Shown here piece by piece: positions 28,004 through 36,627 of a DNA stretch of 64,000 nt. This DNA comes from Bog-473 sp963850095 (GTDB taxonomy: Bacteria > Actinomycetota > Acidimicrobiia > Acidimicrobiales > RAAP-2). The notes beneath the pieces were generated by a model. It was not told the origin of the DNA, did not search any database, and saw only the letters and a list, made by a program, of their open reading frames with translations. The first letter of the stretch is position 1; the number at the start of each line of letters is the position of its first letter. Location: contig CAWKJX010000009.1 in assembly GCA_963850095.1 (NCBI GenBank), forward strand, positions 1-64,000. The letters are read 5' to 3'. The position numbers and the translations under genes are program-made.

Positions 28004-28722
28004 AACCGCTCCTCGAGGTGCGCGACCTCACCGTGCGCTACGGCGGCGTGGTCGCGGTCAATACCGTGAGCTTCGCGGTCGAAGAGGGCCAGATTGTGGG
28101 GTTGATCGGCCCGAACGGCGCCGGCAAGACCACCACGATCGACGCCCTGTGTGGCTTTCAGCCCTATGCGGGGTCGGTGGCATTGGATGGGGTGGGGATC
28201 GACGACCTGGCGCCCTATCGCCGGGCGGGTCTCGGACTGGCCCGTACCTTCCAGCTGGCCGGCGTCGCCGACGATCTCACGGTCGAGGAGAACGTCCAGG
28301 TGGGCCAGCAGCGGGTCGCCCACGACCCGGCGGCACTCACCCGCATTCTGGACGAACTGGGCCTAAGCGACCTGCGCCATCTGCAGGTGTCGCTGCTCTC
28401 CCAAGGGCGCCGCCAGCTCGTATCGGTCGCCCGCGCCCTGGCGGGAGAGCCCAGGCTGCTCCTGCTCGACGAGCCGGCCGCCGGTCTCGACAGCACCGAG
28501 AGCCAGTGGTTGGCCGACCAGTTGCGGCGAGTACGCGACGGCGGCGTCACGATCCTGCTGGTCGACCACGACATGAGCCTGGTGTTGAACCTGTGCGACG
28601 AAATCGCTGTTCTCGACTTCGGCGCGTTGATCGCGTCGGGCACGCCCGAGCAGATCAGAAGCAACGAGAAGGTCTCGACGGCGTATCTCGGCGCCACGAA
28701 TCGGCGGCTGGTGGCTTCGTGA
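27880..28722 (+). CDS. livG: Liv-type ABC importer ATP-binding protein LivG
   Basis: About 280 residues. After an Ala-rich leader comes LEVRDLTVRYGGVVAV, Walker A GPNGAGKTTTIDAL, the LivG-typical LGLARTFQLAG, a signature written LLSQGRRQLVSVARAL (the usual LSGGQ is degenerate), Walker B RLLLLDEPAAGLD and H-loop LLVDHDMSLVLNLCD. It overlaps the permease frame by 124 nt, which is unusual for a free-standing gene and hints at a fused protein. GTG 27880 or ATG 27898 would be the start if separate. The stop overlaps the LivF start. Confidence 0.88.
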   Translation: MSAPRPMVAAEPAGRGGAPIAANAAKIAADAAVAPLADAAVKPLLEVRDLTVRYGGVVAVNTVSFAVEEGQIVGLIGPNGAGKTTTIDALCGFQPYAGSVALDGVGIDDLAPYRRAGLGLARTFQLAGVADDLTVEENVQVGQQRVAHDPAALTRILDELGLSDLRHLQVSLLSQGRRQLVSVARALAGEPRLLLLDEPAAGLDSTESQWLADQLRRVRDGGVTILLVDHDMSLVLNLCDEIAVLDFGALIASGTPEQIRSNEKVSTAYLGATNRRLVAS

Positions 28723-29515
28723 GCGGACCGTCGGCGCTGGAGCAGCAACCGGGTGACGCCGCCATCGCGTCCACGGAGCCGGTGGTGGCGTGCCAAAGCC
28801 TCGACGTCGGCTACGGGAAGTTGACGGTGGCCCGGGACATCACCTTCTCCTTGGCGCCGAACAAGGTGTTGACGATTCTCGGTCCGAACGGGGCAGGCAA
28901 GACGACGCTCCTCATGACGCTGGCCGGCTTCCTTGCCCCACGGAGTGGGACCATTGTGCTCAACGGGCAGCCCGTGAAGGGTGCGTCGCCCCGCCGTATG
29001 AACAAGGCCGGGCTGGTGCTCGTCCCCGACTCCCGCGCCCTCTTCACAGAGTTGACGCCGGTGCAGAACCTGAAGCTGGCCGCGCCCGCGGGGCGGACGT
29101 CGTCGATCAGGTGCTGGAGCTCTTCCCTGCCCTCCGAAGAAGGGAGCGCCTGCGCACTGCCGACCTCTCGGGCGGCGAGCAGCAGATGCTCGCCATCGCC
29201 CGGGCCCTCGTGCAGGCACCCAGGCTGCTCCTGATCGACGAGATGTCGATGGGACTGGCGCCGGTGGCGGTCGAGTCGCTCATGCCGGTCATCCGGCGGG
29301 TGGCCGACGAGCACGGTGCGGCCGTGATCATGGTCGAGCAACACGTGCAGCTGGCGCTGGAGGTCGCCGACGAGGCCATGGTGCTAGTACACGGCAGCAT
29401 TGTGCTCTCGGGATCGGCCGAGTTGTTCCGGGACGACACCAGTGCCGTGGCTGCAGCGTATTTGGGCGGGGGTACGGCCGCTTCATCCAACGGAAAGGGC
29501 GGCCCCGGGCACTGA
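28719..29515 (+). CDS. livF: Liv-type ABC importer ATP-binding protein LivF (one frame break)
   Basis: Second importer ATPase. Walker A is GPNGAGKTTLLMTLAG near 57, with VLVPDSRALFTELTPVQNL, signature DLSGGEQQMLAIARAL, Walker B RLLLIDEMSMGLAPV and H-loop MVEQHVQLALEVAD. The frame changes at GGGG 29090-29093; one added G joins NLKLAAPAG to ADVVDQVLELFPAL. GTG 28719 overlaps the LivG stop. It completes a permease-LivG-LivF unit; the binding proteins are encoded on the other strand at 31-34 kb. Confidence 0.88.
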
Positions 29516-29532
29516 GGGGTCCTGCTCCGACG

Positions 29533-29548
29533 GGGAGCCAGCGCTCCC
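29533..29548. terminator. Hairpin between convergent livF and PPOX genes
   Basis: GGGAGC-CAGC-GCTCCC forms a 6-bp stem midway between the stops of two converging genes. There is no U-tract; it may act in both directions. Confidence 0.45.
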
Positions 29549-29566
29549 GGCCACCGAGGGCGTTCC

Positions 29567-30022
29567 CTAGTAGGGCCGTTCCGCCCGCTCGACCGGCTCG
29601 CCGGCACGCCAACCCAGGAGGGACGTGACGTCGAAGACGAGCAGGTGGGCGAACTCGGCCAGCCGGTACTGCTCGTACTTGGTGCGCAGGGCAGCCTCAC
29701 ATTCGCGCCGGAAGACCTCGCTGAAGCGGTCCTCGCCGACCAGGTGCAACTGCGCCCGCACCCACCATAGCTGCGACCAATCGGCGCCATCCCAGTGCTC
29801 GCAGAGCAGTGTGGCCACCGGATTGCGCTCCAGGTTGGCCAGTCGGTGGAGATCGGTGGTCTCCTTGGACTTGACCGTATCGACCGGCGACGCAATGGCG
29901 TCGTCGACCACGGCGAAGCACACCGGAACGGCGGCGATGGACTGCCGCGGGCCCGAGGTGCATAGCGCTCCGTGGTCTGCCGCGCTCACGCGGTCCCAAC
30001 ATTCCGCCCGGGTGAGGCGCAC
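29567..30022 (-). CDS. PPOX-class (F420/FMN) split-barrel protein
   Basis: 151-residue pyridoxamine-5'-phosphate-oxidase-like barrel. It starts MRLTRAECWDRVSAADHGAL and has PVCFAVVDDAIASPVDTVKS, LHRLANLERNPVATLLCEHW and SQLWWVRAQLHLVGE. This pattern fits the F420-associated PPOX subfamily (TIGR03668-like). It probably binds F420 or FMN, reaction unknown. It is the last gene of a minus-strand run after the zinc-finger gene, 14 nt apart. Confidence 0.85.
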   Translation of the reverse strand: MRLTRAECWDRVSAADHGALCTSGPRQSIAAVPVCFAVVDDAIASPVDTVKSKETTDLHRLANLERNPVATLLCEHWDGADWSQLWWVRAQLHLVGEDRFSEVFRRECEAALRTKYEQYRLAEFAHLLVFDVTSLLGWRAGEPVERAERPY

Positions 30023-30036
30023 CGGCGGTCAGTCTC

Positions 30037-30465
30037 TCAGTCGTCCGGCGCGAAGCGTTCCCAGGCCGACTGTCGCGTCATGCCGAGGGCATCGCCCACT
30101 TGTTGCCAGGTGGCTCCGAGTGCTCGAGCCCGGCCCACCCAACGGTTGAGGCTTTCTTCGACCTGCGCCCGGGCCACGGCGACTTTGGGCAGGTGGCCGA
30201 GCACCACATCGAGCGAGTCCGCCTGCTCCCAGGGCATTCGACGAGGCTCGCCGGCTCCGGCCGGCTTGCCGCTGATGGCCGGGTGCTCGCGGACGATCTG
30301 GCCGCACAGGTCGACGCATTCGTTGCACACATACACGGCGGGGCCGGCCACCAGGACCTTCACCTCGGTGTTCGGCCGTAGGCAGAACGAGCAACAGGCG
30401 ATCACGACTTCGTCCGCTTCGGTGACCGCCACAGCCGCGCTCCCCTCCTCTACGTCAGGGGTCAC
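30037..30465 (-). CDS. ClpX-type C4 zinc-finger protein with C-terminal HTH-like segment
   Basis: 142 residues. The zinc site is CSFC followed by VCNECVDLCGQIV, as in the N-terminal domain of ClpX, but no AAA+ domain follows. The C-terminus WVGRARALGATWQQVGDALG then MTRQSAWERF resembles a helix-turn-helix found in small actinobacterial regulators. It could be an adaptor or DNA-binding regulator. Start ATG 30465 is uncertain; later starts would still keep the zinc site. Confidence 0.82.
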   Translation of the reverse strand: MTPDVEEGSAAVAVTEADEVVIACCSFCLRPNTEVKVLVAGPAVYVCNECVDLCGQIVREHPAISGKPAGAGEPRRMPWEQADSLDVVLGHLPKVAVARAQVEESLNRWVGRARALGATWQQVGDALGMTRQSAWERFAPDD

Positions 30466-30495
30466 CTTACGGCGTCAGGCACAGCCTGACAAGGC

Positions 30496-31065
30496 CTAGT
30501 CGGCCACGTCGACCAGTTGCAGGATCCACTCGTCGGCCGACACGACGTCGGCCTGTCGCGGGAACACCTTTTCGAGCAGGACGCGGTGCACCTCGGGATC
30601 ACCGTCTGCGCAGCAATCGTTCAGCACGGTCAGGCGGTAGTCCAGGTCGGCCGCCTGACGCAGGGTCGAGAGCACGACGCCGCTGGTGGCGATGCCGGTC
30701 AGAACCAGGTGGGTGACGTTCTGGGCTCGCAGCACCATGTCGAGGTCACTGCCGGCGAAGGCGCTGACCCGCTTCTTCGTCACGACGATGTCGCCCGCCT
30801 GCGGCGCCGCGGACGGATCGAACTGCGTCGCCGGCGCATCCTCGGCGAACGCGGTTTCGGAGAGTGTCCCGAACACGCGGTTGTTCGCTGAGACCTCGGG
30901 GTTGCCAAGTCGAAAGGCCACCCGGACATAGACGACCAAGATGCCGTTCGCCCTGGCCGCCGCGGTCGCCCGTCCTATGGCCGCCAGCAGCTCGTCTGCC
31001 TGGCCGACGACCCGTTCCACGATCGAGGCCTGCACATCCATGACCAGCAGCGCGGCGTCGCTCAC
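30496..31065 (-). CDS. Isochorismatase-fold protein lacking the catalytic Cys
   Basis: 189-residue cysteine-hydrolase fold. The Asp is present in LLVMDVQASIVERV and the Lys in VVTKKRVSAFAGSDLD. The nucleophile loop reads LTGIATSGVVLSTLR, so the Cys expected in TGxxTxxCVxxT is Val. Subfamilies with this TSGVV loop exist, and the protein may bind a ligand or use other chemistry. It lies 79 nt downstream of the binding-protein gene at 31144, same strand. Confidence 0.88.
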   Translation of the reverse strand: MSDAALLVMDVQASIVERVVGQADELLAAIGRATAAARANGILVVYVRVAFRLGNPEVSANNRVFGTLSETAFAEDAPATQFDPSAAPQAGDIVVTKKRVSAFAGSDLDMVLRAQNVTHLVLTGIATSGVVLSTLRQAADLDYRLTVLNDCCADGDPEVHRVLLEKVFPRQADVVSADEWILQLVDVAD

Positions 31066-31143
31066 GCCCTCATTGTGTCCCGGGCGCGGCTCGGCCCCGA
31101 CTCGATGCCCGGACCAGCCCGAAGGCCCCCGGCCGCCGGCCGC

Positions 31144-32412
31144 TCAGAACAGCGGCGTCGGGTTGTACACCGTGATGTGGGTGACCTTGCCGGCCTTGCC
31201 GGCCCCGATAACCCCGATGGCGGACGCGGACGAACACACCGACTTGAGCAGTGGGATCGCCGTTCCGTTGCAGGTGAACTTCAGGCCGCCCGACAACGGG
31301 ATGGTCACGTTGGTCGCCGTCTGGATCTGCTGCTTTATGCCGGCCGCCGTCACGGGCTGCGTCGAGCCCTTCATGACCGCGGCCAGCGCCAGCACCGGCG
31401 TCACGCCGTCTTCCTGGTTGCTGCTGATGTTGGGGTTGGTGCTCACCCCTTTCGCGAAGTTCTTCATGATGGTGGCGTACTCCGCCAAGTCGGCCTTGGA
31501 CCCCGCCGTCCCTGTCGTGATGTACGAGCCGGCCAACGCTTTGTCCAGGGTGGACGAGTCGAGGATGCTCGGGTCCTGGCACGTCGACAGCACGAACCGC
31601 GGCAGCTTGAGGTCGAGCGTGTTGTACGCCTTGAGGAACGAGCTGCACAGCGTGACGTCACCGATGACGCCGACGGCGTCCGCGCCGCTCGAGACGGCCG
31701 ACTGCAGCTGCGGGCTGATGTCGGCCGTGCCCGGGTTGACCGGCACCACGTCGAGTCCGACGCCGGCCGCTTTGTAGACGATGGCGCCGAGCGCTTGCAC
31801 GCCCTGGATCGCCGCCGGCACGTTTTCCACCACGAACGCTACCTTCGTGATCCCGTGCTGCTTGGCGCTCAACGCCATTGCGCCCAGATACGACGCAAAC
31901 CCGCCGTCGAGGTCGTAGGCGCCCGGTGACGTGAGCTCGGCCGTCGAGGCCCCGGTGACCACGATGTACGGAATGCCGGCGCCGACGATCGTGGGCACCT
32001 CGGTCTGACCCTGACCGGTGAAGGGCTCGACCACGGCAACGACGCCCTTCTGCACCATGTCATTGGCACACGTCTGTCCGCCGGCCGGAGAGTTCTGGTT
32101 CTCGCAGATGTAGAGAGTGACCTTGTGACCCTCCAATCCACCCAGGCCGGCGTTCACGTAGCTGACGGCTGCCTTGGCGCCCTGCTCGACCAGCGCGCTG
32201 GTGCCGATGCCGCCCGAACCACCGGCGTCGGTGATCATGCCGATCGTGACCGTGGATCCGGTCGCCTTGTCCGAGGAGCGACTGGCAGCGCCGGCCGTCC
32301 CCGCCAAGGCCGACACGGCGGCCATCGTCAGGACCGTCGCGGAAAGCACCCCTCTCGAGAAGACTCTGCCGCTGGTACCGCCGGACCGCCTGATCGCACA
32401 TGGTCTGAGCAC
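31144..32412 (-). CDS. Liv-type ABC substrate-binding protein 1
   Basis: Periplasmic-binding type I protein, 422 residues, probably a lipoprotein-less secreted receptor. Signal peptide: Arg-rich start, then GVLSATVLTMAAVSALAGTA and an AGA cleavage region. The mature part starts TVTIGMITDAGGSGG and includes ENQNSPAGGQTCANDMVQ, EPFTGQGQTEVPTIVGAGI and the end YNPTPLF. GTG 32412 is chosen because AAGGAGG lies in front; an in-frame ATG at 32487 would extend it without a ribosome site. It is a paralog of the next gene and has its own promoter. Confidence 0.93.
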   Translation of the reverse strand: MLRPCAIRRSGGTSGRVFSRGVLSATVLTMAAVSALAGTAGAASRSSDKATGSTVTIGMITDAGGSGGIGTSALVEQGAKAAVSYVNAGLGGLEGHKVTLYICENQNSPAGGQTCANDMVQKGVVAVVEPFTGQGQTEVPTIVGAGIPYIVVTGASTAELTSPGAYDLDGGFASYLGAMALSAKQHGITKVAFVVENVPAAIQGVQALGAIVYKAAGVGLDVVPVNPGTADISPQLQSAVSSGADAVGVIGDVTLCSSFLKAYNTLDLKLPRFVLSTCQDPSILDSSTLDKALAGSYITTGTAGSKADLAEYATIMKNFAKGVSTNPNISSNQEDGVTPVLALAAVMKGSTQPVTAAGIKQQIQTATNVTIPLSGGLKFTCNGTAIPLLKSVCSSASAIGVIGAGKAGKVTHITVYNPTPLF

Positions 32413-32491
32413 CGCTTCCTCCTTGGGGATCCGGGGGTGACAGATGTGCTCATCGACCACAGCGAGCCCCCCGGAGTCTGCAGTCAAAAAG

Positions 32492-32521
32492 AGTATACCG
32501 TTTAGTGATTCTGATCGTCAA
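32492..32521 (-). promoter_or_regulatory. Sigma-70-like promoter of binding protein 1
   Basis: On the minus strand, TTGACG (32516-32521) and TATACT (32492-32497) are separated by 18 bp, a close match to the housekeeping consensus. Transcription would begin near 32485 and leave a leader of about 73 nt before GTG 32412. The -10 overlaps an element shared with the tandem GntR gene promoter. Confidence 0.7.
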
Positions 32522-32545
32522 CATATCGCAATAATCTCGAAATTT

Positions 32546-32732
32546 GCAGGCAGGAAGGGCTGAAGAGAGGTGCTTCGCTACACCTGCCTGCTCGGGATTA
32601 AGGCCCCCCTTTGTCCTTCTTCGTCCGTCGTGATCGTGGCGACACAGGAGTGGTCCCCCCGTCAGAGCCCCGTGAGAGGGGACCGCTCCTGGTCGTCCGT
32701 GGTGCCGAGAGCCATCTTCATCGGCTCTCGGC
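32546..32732. other. Three consecutive hairpins between the two binding-protein genes
   Basis: GCAGGCAGG/CCTGCCTGC (32546-32554 with 32583-32591); CAGGAGTGGTCCCC/GGGGACCGCTCCTG with one wobble (32645-32658 with 32678-32691); GCCGAGAGCC/GGCTCTCGGC with a 9-nt loop (32704-32713 with 32723-32732). They lie downstream of binding protein 2 and upstream of the promoter of binding protein 1. They could terminate or stabilise the upstream transcript. No coding frame is plausible in 32413-32870. Confidence 0.6.
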
Positions 32733-32870
32733 TTCCCCACCCCCCTTGGACTGCCACGCCCTGCCGTGGCATCGGATCGCGAAGGTATCGCAACGCATTT
32801 GAAATAAAACGTCACCCCACGACCTCCCGGGGCCGGCCCGCCAACGTCGGCTTCCTGTCGGCGCCAGTTC

Positions 32871-34127
32871 TCAGAAGAGGGGGGTGGGGTCGTAGTTCCG
32901 AATGTGGCTCACCCGATAGCCCGGGCCGAGCAACCCGATGGCGGCCGTCGACGAGCAGATCGATTTGAAGAGCGGGATGGCGGTGCCGTTACAGGTGAAG
33001 CTGACGCCGCCGAACATCGGCAGTGCTACACCGGACGCAGCTTCGGTCTGCTCCAGAATCCCCGTCGCCGTCACCGGCTCGTTCGACCCCTTCATGATGG
33101 CGGCGAGAGAGAGCACCGGCAGCAACCCGGCGAGGTCGTTGGCACTGGCATTGGGATTCGGGTTCACGCTCAGCGCGTACCGGTGCACGAGCGCGGCGTA
33201 GAGCGCGTCATCGTGCGGCGTCGCCGTGCCGGCGCCGGCCAACCAGGCACCGTCCATCACCCTGTCGAGGGAGGGGGATTTGAGAATGCTCGGGTCGAGG
33301 CATGTCGCCACGACGTAACGCGGCAGGTGCAGACCGAGCGCGCCGTACGCCCGCAGGAACGAGCTGCAGAACGTGACGTCCCCCGCCTCGCCGAGCGCCG
33401 AGGCCCCGCCACTCACTGCCGCCTGCAGCTGTGGCGTCATGTCGGCCGTACCCGGATTGACCGCCAGGACCTCGAAACCCACACCGGCGGCCTTGAAGAC
33501 GAGGTCGCCGATCGCCTGGGTCGCTTGGACGACCGAGGGCACGTTGGCCACGAGAAAGGCCACCTTCTTGTAACCCTGCTGCTTGGCCTGGAGTGCCAGC
33601 GCACCGAGGATGGCGGGAAAACCGCCCTGCAGGTCGAATGCGCCCGACGTGGCGAGTTCCGCCGAGGAGCCACCAGACATCGTGATGTAGGGGATACCGG
33701 CCTTGACGATGGTGGGCACCTCGGTCGGGCCCTGACCGGTGAAGGGCTCGATCACGGCTGCCACGCCGTGCTGCACCATGTCGTTGGCGCAGGCCTGGCC
33801 ACCGGCCGGGGTCTCCTGGTTCTCACAGACGTACAGCTCAATTCTGTGTCCGTCGAGGCCGTCGCCGTACGCGTTCTGATAGGCGACGCCCATCCGGGCG
33901 CCCTGCTCGACCAGCGGGGCGGTGGCGACGATGCCTGAGCCGCCGTCGCTGATCAGGCCCAGGAGCACCGGGCTCCCGGTGGCCGGGTGCGGCGTCCCGA
34001 GGGCCCCAGGTGCGGCACCCGACGCCAGCGGCGGCAGCAGCGTCGGAACTGCAGCCAAGACCAAGGCGAACAACACCGATAGTCGCCATACGGAGTGGAC
34101 GCGGCCTCTTCGGCTCGACGATCGCAC
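32871..34127 (-). CDS. Liv-type ABC substrate-binding protein 2
   Basis: 418 residues, paralogous to the protein at 31144. Signal peptide VLFALVLAAVPTLLPPLASG; mature domain with LGLISDGGSGIVATAP, ENQETPAGGQACANDMVQ, EPFTGQGPTEVPTIVKAGI and the same end YDPTPLF. GTG 34127 is preceded by GAGGAGGAG. It follows the APH-kinase gene by 60 nt on the same strand and is probably the last gene of that operon. It may serve the Liv permease at 25883, with a different ligand preference from its paralog. Confidence 0.92.
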   Translation of the reverse strand: MRSSSRRGRVHSVWRLSVLFALVLAAVPTLLPPLASGAAPGALGTPHPATGSPVLLGLISDGGSGIVATAPLVEQGARMGVAYQNAYGDGLDGHRIELYVCENQETPAGGQACANDMVQHGVAAVIEPFTGQGPTEVPTIVKAGIPYITMSGGSSAELATSGAFDLQGGFPAILGALALQAKQQGYKKVAFLVANVPSVVQATQAIGDLVFKAAGVGFEVLAVNPGTADMTPQLQAAVSGGASALGEAGDVTFCSSFLRAYGALGLHLPRYVVATCLDPSILKSPSLDRVMDGAWLAGAGTATPHDDALYAALVHRYALSVNPNPNASANDLAGLLPVLSLAAIMKGSNEPVTATGILEQTEAASGVALPMFGGVSFTCNGTAIPLFKSICSSTAAIGLLGPGYRVSHIRNYDPTPLF

Positions 34128-34187
34128 GGCTCCTCCTCGGTCGCGGGGACCTGACGGGAGGCAACGTAGTACCCGGCGCTGCTCGGC

Positions 34188-35636
34188 TCAGTCGCGGGCG
34201 ATGGCGTCCCCCAGGGCGCGGGCGAGATTGCGCTGCGCCCGGAAGTGGGCATCGAGGCCGGAGTGGGCGGTCAGCAGGTCCCGCTTGGCTCCGCTGCGGA
34301 AGAGGTCACCGCCAGTGCGGCTCGACATGCAGGCGCCGAGAGCGATGAAGACGCGGTAGTAGGTCACGCCGCGGCTGTCGGTGGCGTCGGTCGGGCCCCC
34401 GGCGGCCCGGTAGGCGTCGGCGAAGTCGTCCCACGCCATCAGCGCGGTGGCAGCAGGCCATGCGGCGGCCAGCTCGCGCACCGGCGGGCCGACGGTCGCC
34501 GCCTCCCAGTCGACCAGCGCGGTGAGGCGGTCGCCCTCGACGAGCATGTTGTGCAGCCCCACGTCGCCCTGGACGAGGCACAGCGCACCGGATGGCACCA
34601 CGTCGCCCACGTGATCGAGCAGCCACCGGCGCGCCATCGGGACTGATGCAATCGGAGGCCCGCTCAGCTGTCCAATGCGGGCCGCCATGCCGTCGACGGC
34701 CATGGCCAACGTCCCCTCAGTCACCTCCTGTCCGAGGCTGAGGTTCGTCGATCCGAGGCTCGACAACGGCACCGCGTGGAGGTGGGCCAAAGCCATGGCC
34801 AGCTGTTCGCCCAGCACCCGCAGGTGCGCGGTGGGTGCGGCGAGTTCGGGGAAGTACTCGCCGGCCTTGACGCCCCCGACGCGGGCCATGACGAGCAGGG
34901 TGCCGTCGGCCAATTCCGGCGGCGACTCGTCGGCGAAGAACGGCTCCGGGACCGGGACACCGCCCTGGTCGTACACGGCCTTCAAAATGGCGAACTCGTC
35001 CGACGCCTTCGTCGGGAGCACCCCGATGGGGCGGTCCTTGCGCACGATGACGTCGGGTGGGAGCTCGTCGGTCCCGTCGAGCGAGACCAAAATGGTCTCC
35101 TTCGACCGTCCCCCGGGGACGACCTCCATGGCGGTGACGCTCACGTCAGGAGACCCGGACAGCCGGCGGCGGAAATACGCCGTCAGTTGCGGCGCGGAGA
35201 CGGAGCACTCGGTGAGCCCGGTGTCGTCCCTGGCGTGCTGGTCCTCGTCCAGCACGGTACGACGCAACTCATCCACGCGCTCGAGGAAGCGGCGCTCCAC
35301 GTCGACCAATTGCCGGCTCTCGTCGCGGTCGGCGGCGACCTCGCTGCCCGCCGTCTCGGCCACCACCTCGGCGGCCCGCCGGCGCAGCTCGTGGAATCGC
35401 TCGGCGGTGACCGGAGCCTCCCCGGCGTCGTGGAGCAGGCGGGCGAACTCGGCGCCGAACTCGGCGCTGATGGCCGCACCGTCCTCCTCCTCCACGATGA
35501 ACTCGGACAGGATCCGATCCACGAGTGCGGCCGCGTCGATCGCGGTCGGACTGGTGAGCTCGGGCAGGAAGACCTGGGCCACAGTGGCGCGCAGCTGCCG
35601 GTAGTAGAGGGCGCGGTCGTCGGATGGTTGCTTCAC
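34188..35636 (-). CDS. APH-fold phosphotransferase (kinase), long form
   Basis: 482 residues. The first 130 are helical and charged; the kinase domain follows: ETILVSLDGTDELPPDVIVR, then HLHAVPLSSLGS, the catalytic loop LCLVQGDVGLHNMLVEG and the metal site ALVDWEAATVGPPVREL. Kinases of this fold in acyl-CoA clusters are related to ACAD10/11 and LvaA, which phosphorylate hydroxyacyl groups; antibiotic resistance is less likely here. It lies 7 nt from the lipocalin-like gene, in one operon. Confidence 0.88.
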   Translation of the reverse strand: MKQPSDDRALYYRQLRATVAQVFLPELTSPTAIDAAALVDRILSEFIVEEEDGAAISAEFGAEFARLLHDAGEAPVTAERFHELRRRAAEVVAETAGSEVAADRDESRQLVDVERRFLERVDELRRTVLDEDQHARDDTGLTECSVSAPQLTAYFRRRLSGSPDVSVTAMEVVPGGRSKETILVSLDGTDELPPDVIVRKDRPIGVLPTKASDEFAILKAVYDQGGVPVPEPFFADESPPELADGTLLVMARVGGVKAGEYFPELAAPTAHLRVLGEQLAMALAHLHAVPLSSLGSTNLSLGQEVTEGTLAMAVDGMAARIGQLSGPPIASVPMARRWLLDHVGDVVPSGALCLVQGDVGLHNMLVEGDRLTALVDWEAATVGPPVRELAAAWPAATALMAWDDFADAYRAAGGPTDATDSRGVTYYRVFIALGACMSSRTGGDLFRSGAKRDLLTAHSGLDAHFRAQRNLARALGDAIARD

Positions 35637-35643
35637 GGAGCCA

Positions 35644-36624
35644 TCACGACGCGGGACGGATGACGCCGTTCGTCAGGGTGTCCGCCAGGACGTAGGCCGG
35701 TGGGTCCTGGCCGTTGCGGGCGTTCAGGTTGGTCTCGAGGAAACCCCAGCCGCCCGGCTCCCCGTCGACCGTCACGTCGCCGACGGATTCCCAACCGAAG
35801 CGCTGCGCGGTGACGCCGAGCATTCCGCCGATCGTGTCGATACGCACGGTCACCGCCTTGCCGTCTCCGAGCACGTAGCGGACCTCCGCCGCCGGGCAGC
35901 GTACCGAGTCGTCGTCCACGTGGACGAGCATGGCGGCCTCGTCGACCGGCACGGGCTCGCCGTGGCGGCTGACCGCGCCGACGCGGAAGAAGCTCCCGTT
36001 GACGCCGACCATGGAAGCGAAACGGAATCGCCACTCGCCGTGCGCCGCCCCGAAACTCCGGCTCGAGACGAAGCTGTCCCAGCGCCGCGCCCCCCACGAG
36101 TGGTCACGCCAAGCCGGCGCGTCGATCTCCACCGTGGTCCCGTCGAGCTCGGCCGTCCCCCTCACTCGGCAGAAGACATGGAAGTTGTTGGAGAAGATGG
36201 TGCCCGCCGCGCCCGCCGTTCCGGAGAACGTCTTCGCGTTCGCATAGTGGCGGTCGCCCTCGTCGTCGATCTCGAACTCCACCCGGCAGCCCTCCCCCGC
36301 CAGTTCGAAGCGCAATCCTTCACCGTCGTGGAACAGCCGCTGGGGACCCGCGCCCAGCCCGGCCTCCTCCAGCCGCACCAGCGGCAAGGATTCGCCGTTG
36401 CAGCGGAACCGGGTCCCGTCGTCGCGGTAGACGCCACACCACAGGTTGGCCGTCTCGCGGACCAACTCGTTGCCGATCCGGTGGTTTCCACCCAATCCGC
36501 TCTTCGCGTCGCGCCAGGCCAGGTAGGCGCTCTCCTGCCAGTCGGGGTCGTCCCCGGCCGGGTGTATCCCCTCGTCGCTCGCGTCGGCAGGCACCGCCTC
36601 AGGATACGGAGCGGACACGGCCAC
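35644..36624 (-). CDS. Lipocalin/AttH-like DUF protein (DUF7064/7065 type)
   Basis: 326 residues, beta-rich, no membrane segment. Landmarks: WRDAKSGLGGNHRIGNE, TIFSNNFHVFCRVRGT, and the central DAPAWRDHSWGARRWDSF, which parallels RDRSWGPR in the protein at 48077. Proteins with a W/HSWG motif in AttH-like folds act on hydrophobic ligands, for instance isoprenoids, but this pair has no known role. It is sandwiched between APH-kinase and acetoacetate decarboxylase-like genes with 3-7 nt gaps. Confidence 0.75.
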   Translation of the reverse strand: MAVSAPYPEAVPADASDEGIHPAGDDPDWQESAYLAWRDAKSGLGGNHRIGNELVRETANLWCGVYRDDGTRFRCNGESLPLVRLEEAGLGAGPQRLFHDGEGLRFELAGEGCRVEFEIDDEGDRHYANAKTFSGTAGAAGTIFSNNFHVFCRVRGTAELDGTTVEIDAPAWRDHSWGARRWDSFVSSRSFGAAHGEWRFRFASMVGVNGSFFRVGAVSRHGEPVPVDEAAMLVHVDDDSVRCPAAEVRYVLGDGKAVTVRIDTIGGMLGVTAQRFGWESVGDVTVDGEPGGWGFLETNLNARNGQDPPAYVLADTLTNGVIRPAS

Positions 36625-36627
36625 CCG

